Shown piece after piece: positions 17,838 to 25,747 of a stretch of 64,000 nt of DNA (position 1 is its first letter; each line of letters opens with the position of its first letter). Below the pieces are notes generated by a model. The model worked only from the letters and a program-made list of their open reading frames with translations. It was not told the DNA's origin and made no database searches. Both the position numbers and the translations under genes were made by a program. Origin of the DNA: Sphingomonas sp. SUN019 (GTDB lineage Bacteria > Pseudomonadota > Alphaproteobacteria > Sphingomonadales > Sphingomonadaceae); contig NZ_CP096971.1 in assembly GCF_024758705.1 (NCBI RefSeq), positions 1,054,001 through 1,118,000 on the forward strand, given 5' to 3'.

Positions 17838-18491
17838 ATGACCTTTCGCAACGGCCTCAATTCGCTTCTTCGTCCCGAAGATTCGGTGCTCGTCCTGATC
17901 GATCATCAGCCGTATCAGCTTGCAAACCTTAACAGCCACGATCCGCAGGCCGTAGTCAGCAACACGACGGCGCTCGCCAAGGTCGCCAAGGTGTTCGGGG
18001 TGCCCACGATTCTGACCAGCGTCATCGCTGCTCGCGGCGGCGTGATCTTCCCGCATATCACCGAAGTGTTTCCGGGCCAGGAGGTGATCGACCGGACCTT
18101 CATCAACACCTGGGAGGATCAGACGGTCGTTGACGCAGTGAAAGCAACCGGCCGCAAGCAGCTGATCATCGCGGGCCTTTGGACCGAAATCTGCGTCGCC
18201 ATGCCCGCGATCCAGGCAGCGGGCGAGGGCTGGGACGTGACGGTCATCACCGACGCTTCGGGGGGCACGTCGATCGAGGCACATGAAGTTGCTATCCAGC
18301 GCATGATCGCGGCCGGCATCAACATGATGACGTGGTTGGCCTTGGCGTCCGAATGGCAACGCGACTGGGCGCGGACCGAGACTGCGACCGACCTGAACGA
18401 CGCCCTAAAGTATCACATTGGCGGCAGCGCAATCGCCTATCTCTGGGAGCAGCAGCTGCTCAACACCCCGGTGCCGGCCGAGGCGGGATGA
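17838..18491 (+). CDS. YcaC-like cysteine hydrolase (isochorismatase superfamily), second copy
   Basis: 217 aa, preceded by a GGAGGA ribosome site. Signature segments: VLVLIDHQPYQL (catalytic Asp), FINTWEDQTVVDAVKATGRKQLI, LWTEICVAMPA (nucleophile Cys) and SEWQRDWAR. It has the same architecture as 4383-5045 and sits divergent to a LysR gene. The family cleaves small amide-like compounds. The downstream genes on the same strand (MoaF/SnoaL-like, hydrolase, pirin, RidA) may form one detoxification or catabolic regulon under this LysR; that link is inferred from order only. Confidence 0.88.
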   Translation: MTFRNGLNSLLRPEDSVLVLIDHQPYQLANLNSHDPQAVVSNTTALAKVAKVFGVPTILTSVIAARGGVIFPHITEVFPGQEVIDRTFINTWEDQTVVDAVKATGRKQLIIAGLWTEICVAMPAIQAAGEGWDVTVITDASGGTSIEAHEVAIQRMIAAGINMMTWLALASEWQRDWARTETATDLNDALKYHIGGSAIAYLWEQQLLNTPVPAEAG

Positions 18492-18677
18492 TTATGGCGG
18501 GGATGCCGAGGACCATGAGCGATCTGCTCCGACCAGACTGATCGGTCATCGGGCTGCGTCGTCCCCGTTTCACCCGGCCGACTGCGTAAACCTGGGCGCA
18601 GCTCCGGTCGCCATCGCTCCCACGACTGGCGCTGCTCGGACCTCGCACTCCACCGCCACGTACAAAGGACTGTGAAA

Positions 18678-19439
18678 ATGACGATGGAGCACTTTCCCAT
18701 CGGACAGGAAATGGACGTCGCCTATCCGAATTTCGAGGTGAGCCTGACCCTGCTCTCAGCTACCCAACTACGGTTCGAGATCAAGGAAGGGCCGCTAGCC
18801 CGGACCGAGACCGTCGATATTCAGGTCGTTCCCCTCGGCAACAGCATCTTCGCTGTAAGTTGGCAGGAAAAGGACGGGGCGACCGTCACGAACGTCCAAA
18901 ACTATGACCGCGGCCTAGTTCATTCATTCGCCACGCTGCCAAGCGGCGAGTTCATTCGGATGACCGGTCCGATCTCGGTAACCCGGCCCGCGCAACGGGT
19001 CTCGGACGATCGTCCACAGCGGAACAAGGCGTTAGTAATCGAGGCAATGACCTCGCTTTTCCAGCGCCATGATGTCTCGGCGGTGGAGCAGCACTACGCT
19101 GCCGACTACATCCAGCACAATCCCAGCATTCCGCAGGGACGCGATGCCCTGCAAACCCTCGTCGCCGGTCTGTCGCAGGACGTCTATTACGAGCCCGGGC
19201 TGATCGTCGCCGAAGGCGATCTCGTCGCCATTCACGGCCGCATTCGTGGTTGGGCGGACGTGCCGCAGGTCGTGGTCGACCTTTTCCGGATCGAAGACGG
19301 CAAGCTGGCCGAGCATTGGGACGTCCTGCAGGACGAGGTGCCAGTGACGATGGCCTTGGGCGGCGTCGCGATGTTCGATTCCGACGAAGGGCTCGCTCAA
19401 TCCTTGCCGACTCCAAAGAGCAAAGGACGAAAGCCATGA
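18678..19439 (+). CDS. Two-domain protein: MoaF-like N-terminus fused to SnoaL-like C-terminus
   Basis: 253 aa. ATG 18678 follows AAAGGA by eight bases; an in-frame GTG at 18672 is less likely. Residues 1-105 form a lipocalin-like small barrel resembling MoaF-type domains (VAYPNFEVSLTLLS, VVPLGNSIFAVSWQEKDGATV). From about 118 the sequence is a SnoaL-like/NTF2 fold (NKALVIEAMTSLFQRHDVSAVEQHYAADYIQHNPSIPQG, then LFRIEDGKLAEHWDVLQ), as in predicted aldol-condensation enzymes. It overlaps the next gene by four bases, so it is coupled to the hydrolase. The substrate is unknown; the two domains usually occur separately. Confidence 0.72.
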   Translation: MTMEHFPIGQEMDVAYPNFEVSLTLLSATQLRFEIKEGPLARTETVDIQVVPLGNSIFAVSWQEKDGATVTNVQNYDRGLVHSFATLPSGEFIRMTGPISVTRPAQRVSDDRPQRNKALVIEAMTSLFQRHDVSAVEQHYAADYIQHNPSIPQGRDALQTLVAGLSQDVYYEPGLIVAEGDLVAIHGRIRGWADVPQVVVDLFRIEDGKLAEHWDVLQDEVPVTMALGGVAMFDSDEGLAQSLPTPKSKGRKP

Positions 19440-20266
19440 CGACGATCACGACGCAGGACGGCGCCCGGATCTTTTTCAAGGATTGGGGACCGAAGGACGC
19501 TCAGCCCATCGTTTTCCACCACGGCTGGCCGCTCAGCGCGGACGACTGGGACAACCAAATGCTGTTCTTCTTCGGCGAGGGCTATCGCGTGGTCGCGCAT
19601 GACCGGCGCGGTCACGGGCGCTCCGACCAGACCGACACGGGGAACGACATGGACACCTACGCGGCGGACGTCGCGGAGCTTGCCCGAGCGCTCGACCTTA
19701 AGAACGCAGTCCACGTCGGGCATTCGACCGGCGGCGGCGAAGTGATCCGCTACGTCGCCCGCAGCGAGCCTGGTCGCGTCGCGAAAGCCGTTCTCATCGG
19801 CGCAGTGCCGCCGATCATGCTGGCGACGGAGCGATATCCGGGCGGCCTGCCGATGGCGGTGTTCGACAGCTTTCGCGAAGCGCTTATCCGCAACCGCGCG
19901 CAGTTCTTCCTCGAAGTCCCGACCGGCCCCTTCTACGGCTTCAACCGGGAGGGTGCGGAGGTCAGCGAAGGGCTGATCCGGAACTGGTGGCGGCAGGGCA
20001 TGATGGGCGGCGCAAAGGCCCAGTACGACTGCATCGTCGCCTTCTCCGAAACAGACTTTACCGAGGATCTGCAAGCGGTCTCGCTGCCTGTCCTGCTGAT
20101 GCATGGCGAAGACGATCAGGTGGTTCCGATCGACGCGTCCGCCCGCAAGGCGATCAAGCTGCTGCCGAACGGCATGCTGAAGACATATCCGAGCCTGTCG
20201 CACGGCCTGTTCGCCACCCACCCCGAACTCATCAACGCCGACCTGCTGGCGTTCATCAAAGCATGA
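19436..20266 (+). CDS. Alpha/beta hydrolase, non-heme chloroperoxidase/esterase type
   Basis: 276 aa. Nucleophile elbow VGHSTGGGE (S97), oxyanion HHGWPLS near residue 29, acid in LLMHGEDDQVVP and catalytic His in SLSHGLFATH. The DRRGHGRS motif is typical of the chloroperoxidase-like perhydrolase/arylesterase branch. Translation is coupled to the MoaF/SnoaL-like gene (ATGA). It probably acts on the product of its neighbour; cofactor-free ester hydrolysis or perhydrolysis are the known activities of the family. Confidence 0.88.
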   Translation: MTTITTQDGARIFFKDWGPKDAQPIVFHHGWPLSADDWDNQMLFFFGEGYRVVAHDRRGHGRSDQTDTGNDMDTYAADVAELARALDLKNAVHVGHSTGGGEVIRYVARSEPGRVAKAVLIGAVPPIMLATERYPGGLPMAVFDSFREALIRNRAQFFLEVPTGPFYGFNREGAEVSEGLIRNWWRQGMMGGAKAQYDCIVAFSETDFTEDLQAVSLPVLLMHGEDDQVVPIDASARKAIKLLPNGMLKTYPSLSHGLFATHPELINADLLAFIKA

Positions 20267-20303
20267 CCCGAGCCGACGGCCCGGCCCGGTCAGGAGAGGC
20301 AGT

Positions 20304-21197
20304 ATGATTGAAATGGTGATTGAGCAGCGGCGTCGCGACCTCGGCGGCGGCCTCGCGGTGGGGCGCGTGCTGCCCTTTGCGAAGCGGCGCATGGTCGGCC
20401 CCTTCATTTTCTTCGATCATATGGGGCCGATGGACCTCGCGCCCGGCATTGACCGCAGCGTGGACGTCCGCCCGCACCCGCACATCGGCCTGTCGACCGT
20501 AAGCTATCTGTTCGCCGGCGAGATCATGCATCGGGACAGCCTCGGCTACGACCAAGCGATCCGGCCGCATGAGGTCAACTGGATGACCGCCGGTCGCGGC
20601 ATTACGCATAGTGAGCGCTTCGAGCGCGCGCGGGCGCAGGGCGATCGCGTTCACGGTATCCAGGCCTGGGTCGCGTTGCCGGTTGAGATGGAAGAGACCT
20701 CGCCTTCCTTCTCGCATCATGCGGGGAGCGATCTTCCGCAGTGGAACGAAGCCGGGGTGGTCGGCCACCTCATCGCCGGAAGCGCCTACGGTCTGACGGC
20801 TGGCGCTACAACGCATTCGCCGCTGTTCTACGCGCATCTCGATATTGCGCGTGGCGCGATTGCGGAGATCCCCAGCGGTCACAAGGAGCGCGCGCTCTAC
20901 ATCGCGACGGGCACCTTAGAAGCGGATGGAAGGCGCTACGAGGCTGGCAGGTTGCTGGTGCTCGGCAAGGCTGCTTCGAGCGTGCGGGCGCTGGAGACAT
21001 CGACGATCATGGTCCTCGGCGGCGAGCCGGTCGGCGAACGCTTCATCTACTGGAACTTCGTGTCGTCTTCGCAGGACCGGCTCGCGCAGGCGGCATCGGA
21101 CTGGAAGGCGGGACGGATGAAACTGCCGGATGCCGACGATCAGGAGTTCATTCCGCTGCCGGACGAGCCGGCTCCGCCTGTACCGGCAATGTCATGA
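20304..21197 (+). CDS. Pirin-family cupin protein
   Basis: 297 aa with the classic pirin N-terminus (GPFIFFDHMGPMDL), metal-binding histidines in DVRPHPHIGLSTVSYLF and HRDSLG, and AGRGITHSERF. The pirin C-terminal cupin domain is complete (HKERALYIATG, GGEPVGERFIYWNFV). Bacterial pirins act as quercetinase-like dioxygenases or redox-linked regulators. The gene lies 37 bp after the hydrolase, with AGGAGA at the start, consistent with the same operon. Confidence 0.9.
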   Translation: MIEMVIEQRRRDLGGGLAVGRVLPFAKRRMVGPFIFFDHMGPMDLAPGIDRSVDVRPHPHIGLSTVSYLFAGEIMHRDSLGYDQAIRPHEVNWMTAGRGITHSERFERARAQGDRVHGIQAWVALPVEMEETSPSFSHHAGSDLPQWNEAGVVGHLIAGSAYGLTAGATTHSPLFYAHLDIARGAIAEIPSGHKERALYIATGTLEADGRRYEAGRLLVLGKAASSVRALETSTIMVLGGEPVGERFIYWNFVSSSQDRLAQAASDWKAGRMKLPDADDQEFIPLPDEPAPPVPAMS

Positions 21198-21291
21198 AGA
21201 GTCCGCCCCGAGGCTATCGCCGACGTATAATTTACCAGCGGTCAAAAGCATCATCGCCTCGCGCCGACCCCTTGTTCGAAAGATTCTCATC

Positions 21292-21687
21292 ATGTCCCAA
21301 CGGCAAGCAATCTTCCCGGTCAACCGCCACGAACTTTACGATCAGCACCGTTATTCCGCCGCGATCCGCTCAGGGGATCTCTTGTTCGTTTCTGGACAGG
21401 TCGGAAGCCGTGAAGACGGCTCACCCGAGCCGGAGTTCGAGGCTCAAACCCGGCTGGCGTTCCAGAACCTTGCGGCGGTGCTGGAGGCGGCTGGCTGCAC
21501 GTTCGCCGATGTCATCGACGTGACTAGCTTTCACACCCACCCCGAGGCTCAGTTTGAAACCGTCATGGCTGTTCGCGAGGAGGTGATTGGTGATCCTCCT
21601 TATCCGAACTGGACAGCGGTCGGGGTGAATTGGCTCGCTGGATTTGATTTCGAGATCAAGGTCATTGCGCGCATCCCCGAATCTTGA
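21292..21687 (+). CDS. RidA-family protein lacking the usual catalytic arginine
   Basis: 131 aa with a RidA/YjgF fold: DLLFVSGQVG near residue 29, TRLAFQNLAAVLEAAGCTFADVIDVT, and a C-terminal FEIKVIARIP strand. Archetypal RidA has a PAR motif whose Arg is needed for imine deamination; here the corresponding place reads YPNWTAVGV, so this is probably a Rid subfamily with another activity. It lies downstream of the pirin gene with a 94-bp gap. The start ATG is the first Met before SQRQAIFPVN. Confidence 0.85.
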   Translation: MSQRQAIFPVNRHELYDQHRYSAAIRSGDLLFVSGQVGSREDGSPEPEFEAQTRLAFQNLAAVLEAAGCTFADVIDVTSFHTHPEAQFETVMAVREEVIGDPPYPNWTAVGVNWLAGFDFEIKVIARIPES

Positions 21688-21690
21688 GCC

Positions 21691-21858
21691 ATGCTGACGC
21701 TGTACGACCCGCTCGTCCTGCTCGTCGCGGTCGGCAAATCGACAGATCTCCCTGCGCCACTCGTTTCCCATCGCCTCGCTGTTGAAATGCTCTTTCGGCG
21801 CTTCAGCCGCCCGCAGTCACGGCGCAACGGGTCGCACCAATGGAATAAAGTCCACTGA
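21691..21858 (+). CDS. Possible 55-aa coupled ORF, unknown
   Basis: The ATG lies three bases after the ridA stop and the frame runs 55 codons, ending before the lipoprotein gene. The N-terminus is mildly hydrophobic (LTLYDPLVLLVAVG) and the rest is basic. No family is recognised and no separate ribosome site is seen, so chance cannot be excluded. Confidence 0.25.
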   Translation: MLTLYDPLVLLVAVGKSTDLPAPLVSHRLAVEMLFRRFSRPQSRRNGSHQWNKVH

Positions 21859-21872
21859 AGGAAACAAACAGA

Positions 21873-22217
21873 ATGAAAGATCGACCCAGCTTGCACGCCC
21901 TTCAATCCACACTGTCGCTCGGTCTTGTCGCCTTGCTAGGCATCAGCCTGGCCGGCTGTATGTCGGGCGCCGAGCGGCGACAGGTAAATCTAGCGGAAGA
22001 CGGGAACACCTGCTCGAGCTTCGGCGCACGCTATGGCTCCCCCGCCTATAATGACTGCATGCTCGCGCAGCAGCGTCGGCGCGACCTGAAGCAGATCGAA
22101 GAACTGGAGAAAACCCGCCTGACAACTGAGATCGCCAGAGATGCTCAAATCATGGCCGATCGTGCGCGCAAGCAGCGCTGCGATCGTGACCCGGACCGGC
22201 GCGAATGCCAGCGATGA
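21873..22217 (+). CDS. Small lipoprotein, unknown function
   Basis: 114 aa. A lipoprotein signal ends in the lipobox SLAGC at about residues 25-29. The mature part has a cysteine pair (NTCSSFGARYGSPAYNDCML) followed by a long charged helix rich in Arg/Gln/Glu and a final Cys segment. The YNDCML pattern recurs in small envelope proteins of Proteobacteria, but I cannot name a family. A GAAGGA-type ribosome site lies upstream. Confidence 0.7.
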   Translation: MKDRPSLHALQSTLSLGLVALLGISLAGCMSGAERRQVNLAEDGNTCSSFGARYGSPAYNDCMLAQQRRRDLKQIEELEKTRLTTEIARDAQIMADRARKQRCDRDPDRRECQR

Positions 22218-22352
22218 CCGTTGTCCGCGCTAACGCCGCAGTCCGGTACGGAAACAGCGCTGGAGACCCAATATTGTAGCCGAGCGGCAGAGGTCGAGAC
22301 GGCCTTTGGCATCGTGCTCGTAGTGCGCGGCGAACTTGGATGGAGAGATCAT

Positions 22353-22499
22353 ATGAAATGGGAATATTTGGCGATCGAAGAGCGGCTCGACTCGGCCAAG
22401 CTGAGCGAGTTGGGTAGTCAGAGCTGGGAGCTAGTGACGGTTGTATCCCCCGGGCATTTCGTGCTGCACTATTTTTTCAAGCGTATGCTGAACGCGTAA
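22353..22499 (+). CDS. 48-aa DUF4177-like small protein
   Basis: ATG preceded by GGAGAG. The sequence follows the pattern of small DUF4177 proteins: an opening MKWEYLAIEE strand, then LSELGSQSWELVTVV, where the ELGxxxWELV motif is diagnostic, then a final strand. Such proteins are short, cytoplasmic and uncharacterised. The open frame extends upstream, but that part lacks a ribosome site and similarity. Confidence 0.55.
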   Translation: MKWEYLAIEERLDSAKLSELGSQSWELVTVVSPGHFVLHYFFKRMLNA

Positions 22500-22686
22500 C
22501 GGCATTGTGCAAGATCACCCTATGGAAAGGGTATCCTCGCACCCGCGGTAGCCTTGCTGATCGGCAAGCTGCCAGCTGTTAGAATTGCCGAGGATCGGCA
22601 TTGGTAGAGCTTGTTGAGCCAAATGTCAGCCTCATGAAGGTCGCCGCCCCTGAACAAGCACACTAGTTTATCCGAAAGGACGATCA

Positions 22687-23097
22687 TTGACTTTCCAAGA
22701 GGAAATGGCCGGGTTCTTTGTCGAATATGTCGCAGCGTTCGCCCGTAACGAGCCCGACGCGCTCAGCGAGCTTTGGGACGCTGTTGGACTGTTCCCATCG
22801 CCAACCGGCAACTTCGCGATGCAACGGGAGGCGTTTCGTGACCACTGCGTGACGTTGATGGATTTCTACCGCGAGCAGGGCATCGTTCGGCCCGTGGGGG
22901 CGCTGCTTGCCGCGAATGAACTCTTCCCGAATGTCGCTCAAGCACGCTTGGCATACCGAATGCTCGGCGAGGGTGATGAACTCGTCGCCGAATGGGAGCA
23001 CGTCTATATCCTGCGCCGTACTGACCGCTGGCGCGTTTCGTTGACGATCGCAGATGGTGAAATGGCAGCGTGGGCCGCCAAAGGCGCGGAACTATAA
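22687..23097 (+). CDS. SnoaL/NTF2-like protein
   Basis: 136 aa from a TTG preceded by AAAGGA six bases upstream. The pattern of an N-terminal helix with EYVAAFARNEPDALSELWD, a core helix and final strands (DELVAEWEHVYILRRTDRWRVSLTIAD) fits an NTF2/SnoaL-like cone fold. No catalytic residues can be assigned. It is the last intact gene of this cargo block before the transfer genes resume. Confidence 0.65.
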   Translation: MTFQEEMAGFFVEYVAAFARNEPDALSELWDAVGLFPSPTGNFAMQREAFRDHCVTLMDFYREQGIVRPVGALLAANELFPNVAQARLAYRMLGEGDELVAEWEHVYILRRTDRWRVSLTIADGEMAAWAAKGAEL

Positions 23098-23099
23098 AC

Positions 23100-23234
23100 T
23101 GCGGCCTGTATTGCGCCAGCCGCCTTCAACTCACTCATGTCGAGAAGCCGGGCGATACGGCGAAGAAGGTGGTCGCGCGGTACAGCCACCTGCGGTTTCT
23201 GCAGCGCCAGAAGGGTCAGAACCCCGACTCATAA
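23100..23234 (+). pseudogene. Possible relic of a tyrosine-recombinase C-terminus
   Basis: A 44-codon open stretch with no start codon, ending at a TAA. Its middle reads DTAKKVVARYSHLRFLQRQ; the RYSHL sequence resembles the segment around the catalytic tyrosine region of phage-type integrases. It is short, lacks the preceding box, and could be chance. If real, it marks an old insertion at the right edge of the cargo block next to copG. Confidence 0.25.
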
Positions 23235-23324
23235 TGTCCGCTCTAAAGATTACCTAACTGCGTCGGCTTTGACCGCCTATCGGTGCTTTCTGAGGTGAGC
23301 TTTCACCCTGACAGACTTTCGTTT

Positions 23325-23750
23325 TCAATCTGGCGCATGCTCTTGTTTCGGCCAGACATCTTCCGGGATCTCGTCCATCAACGTCTTGCCGCTGGCGAAA
23401 CGCCTGCCGAGCGTCTCGACAAAGCCCTCGTATCGTTTGCGCCCCTTAACCTGTGCGGCCGCCTGTTCTTCGTCTGGCAGCGGTGGGGTGACGGACAGCC
23501 AGAACCTCACGAACAGCGTTAGCGCTTCGGTCGTGAGCCCGGTGTTGCGCTCAAGCCGCTGGACCTGACGCGACAAGCGATCAAGCCGCCGGGCGAACGC
23601 CGCCTCCATCCGGTCGGCGCCGTCTGGCGAAAGGTAGGACGCCACGGCAGCCTCCACGATCGCTGAGCGCGAGATGCGGCGGCGGATCGCCAGCTCATCC
23701 ACCTGCTTGGCGAGCGCGGGCGGGAAATAGACGTTGAGCCTGACACGCAT
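23325..23750 (-). CDS. CopG-like ribbon-helix-helix protein upstream of the cargo, paired with traG
   Basis: 141 aa. The N-terminus (MRVRLNVYFPPALAKQVDELAIRR, then SRSAIVEAAVASYL) is a ribbon-helix-helix DNA-binding fold, followed by helices. It lies nine bases after traG on the same strand. Related elements carry this gene between traG and trbB, so it is a member of the transfer module and probably a regulator. Here it is followed by cargo and not by trbB. Confidence 0.85.
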   Translation of the reverse strand: MRVRLNVYFPPALAKQVDELAIRRRISRSAIVEAAVASYLSPDGADRMEAAFARRLDRLSRQVQRLERNTGLTTEALTLFVRFWLSVTPPLPDEEQAAAQVKGRKRYEGFVETLGRRFASGKTLMDEIPEDVWPKQEHAPD

Positions 23751-23759
23751 GATTGTCCC

Positions 23760-25733
23760 CTACAGGTCGATACCGTCGCTCGGATCGAGCGACGCCTGCC
23801 GAGCGAGCCCCTGCATCCGGCGACGCACCGCCGCTTGCCAGGCCGCGTCGTCTTGCTCGTCGTCGACGATCGCGAACTCCTGGGCCGCCGGCGGCGGGGT
23901 CTCGGGCGCGATTGCGACATGCTCAGGCAACTCGGGCTCGCGGCGCAGCCCACCATTGGCCGCGTCCTCCGCGTCACGGACGATGCGCGCGACCTGCTTC
24001 GGATCGGCGGATGCCTGCCGCCCGGTCCAATCGTCGGGCCTGACCTTGGCCGCCTGCGGCGCTGGCGCCCGCGCAATCCGCTCGGACAGGCGGCGATCCT
24101 GGTAGTAGCGAGCCTTCTTCGCGCGGATCGGATGGACGCCCGCCACCATGACGATCTCGTCGTCGGGCGGAAGCTGCATCACCTCGCCGGGAGTGAGAAG
24201 CTGGCGAGCGGTCTCCGACCGCGACACCATCAGGTGCCCGAGCCACGGCGACAGGCGATGCCCGGCATAGTTCTTCATCGCCCGCATCTCGGTGGCGGTG
24301 CCGAGCGCATCCGACACGCGCTTGGCGGTGCGTTCGTCGTTGGTGGCGAAGCTCACGCGGACATGGCAGTTGTCGAGGATCGCGTTGTTCGGGCCGTAAG
24401 CCTTCTCGATCTGGTTGAGCGACTGCGCGATCAGGAATGCCTTGAGGCCGTAGCCCGCCATGAACGCCAGGGCGGATTCGAAGAAGTCGAGCCGGCCGAG
24501 CGCCGGAAACTCGTCGAGCATTAACAGCACGCGATGGCGATTGCCCTTGGGCGTCAGCTCCTCGGTCAGCCGGCGCCCGATCTGGTTGAGAATGAGGCGG
24601 ATCAGCGGCTTGGTGCGCGAGATGTCGCTGGGCGGCACGACCAGATAGAGCGTCGCCGGCCGATCCCCCTCGACCAGATCCGATATGCGCCACTGACATG
24701 CTCGCGTCACCTGCGCCACGACGGGATCGCGGTAGAGGCCGAGGAACGACATGGCGGTGCTCAGAACGCCCGATCGCTCGTTGTCCGACTTGTTCAGCAG
24801 TTCGCGCGCCGCGCTGGCGACAACGAGATGCACCCCGGCATCGCCAAGGTGCGGCGTCGCCATCATCGCGGCCAAGGTCTGCTCGATCGTGCGCCCCGGG
24901 TCTGAGAGGAACCCGGCGACACCGGCTAGGGTCTTATCGGCCTCAGCATAGAGGACGTGAAGGATCGCGCCGACCAGCAGCGAGTGGGAGGTTTTCTCCC
25001 AATGGTTCCGGCGCTCCAGCGACCCTTCGGGATCGACCAGAACGTCGGCAACATTCTGCACGTCGCGGACCTCCCATTGGCCGCGCCGCACCTCCAGCAA
25101 CGGATTGTAGGCGGCCGACTCCGCATTGGTCGGATCGAACAGCAGCACGCGGCCGTGCCGCGCTCGGAAACCGGCGGTCAGCGTCCAGTTCTCGCCCTTG
25201 ATGTCGTGGACGATCGCCGATGCCGGCCAGGTCAGCAGCGACGGCACGACCAGGCCGACGCCCTTGCCCGAACGGGTCGGGGCGAAGCACAGCACATGCT
25301 CGGGGCCGTCGTGACGGAGATAGTTGCGGGCGAGCCTGCCGAGCATGACACCGTTCGGCCCCAGCAATCCGGCCGCGCGCACCTCCCGCTCGGTCGCCCA
25401 GCGTGCCGAGCCGTAGGTCTCGGCGTTCTTCAACTCGCGTGCGCGCCACACCGACATGCCGATGGCGACGGCGATCGACACGAACCCGCCCGACGCGGCG
25501 ATGAACGCGCCGGTCTTAAAGATGTCGGGCGCATAGGCGTCGAAGCTGAACCACCACCAGAAATAGGCCGGCGGCGGATAGATGCGCCACCCGAAAGCCG
25601 CGAACCACGGCGGCCCCAGCTCGGGCTGGTAGGCGAGTGCGGCGGCGGTCCACTGCGTCGCGCCCCACACTCCGGCGAGCACGATCAGGAACACGATGAT
25701 GATCTGGCCCCAAAGTATCTTGGTCGCGGACAC
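23760..25733 (-). CDS. traG: TraG/VirD4-type coupling protein
   Basis: 657 aa. Two N-terminal transmembrane helices (residues 10-32 and 74-96), Walker A in CFAPTRSGKGVGLVVP (residues about 149-164), Walker B in VLLMLDEFPALG, and the TraG C-terminal region (YYQDRRLSERI). The coupling protein brings the relaxase-DNA complex to the Trb channel and energises DNA export. It follows the relaxase gene by 14 bp. Length and motifs are intact. Confidence 0.94.
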   Translation of the reverse strand: MSATKILWGQIIIVFLIVLAGVWGATQWTAAALAYQPELGPPWFAAFGWRIYPPPAYFWWWFSFDAYAPDIFKTGAFIAASGGFVSIAVAIGMSVWRARELKNAETYGSARWATEREVRAAGLLGPNGVMLGRLARNYLRHDGPEHVLCFAPTRSGKGVGLVVPSLLTWPASAIVHDIKGENWTLTAGFRARHGRVLLFDPTNAESAAYNPLLEVRRGQWEVRDVQNVADVLVDPEGSLERRNHWEKTSHSLLVGAILHVLYAEADKTLAGVAGFLSDPGRTIEQTLAAMMATPHLGDAGVHLVVASAARELLNKSDNERSGVLSTAMSFLGLYRDPVVAQVTRACQWRISDLVEGDRPATLYLVVPPSDISRTKPLIRLILNQIGRRLTEELTPKGNRHRVLLMLDEFPALGRLDFFESALAFMAGYGLKAFLIAQSLNQIEKAYGPNNAILDNCHVRVSFATNDERTAKRVSDALGTATEMRAMKNYAGHRLSPWLGHLMVSRSETARQLLTPGEVMQLPPDDEIVMVAGVHPIRAKKARYYQDRRLSERIARAPAPQAAKVRPDDWTGRQASADPKQVARIVRDAEDAANGGLRREPELPEHVAIAPETPPPAAQEFAIVDDEQDDAAWQAAVRRRMQGLARQASLDPSDGIDL

Positions 25734-25747
25734 GGAGTTCTCCTGAT

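Noticed and set aside
23100..23234. A full integrase gene for the element
   Set aside because: Only 44 codons without a start remain; no other tyrosine or serine recombinase is present in the window.
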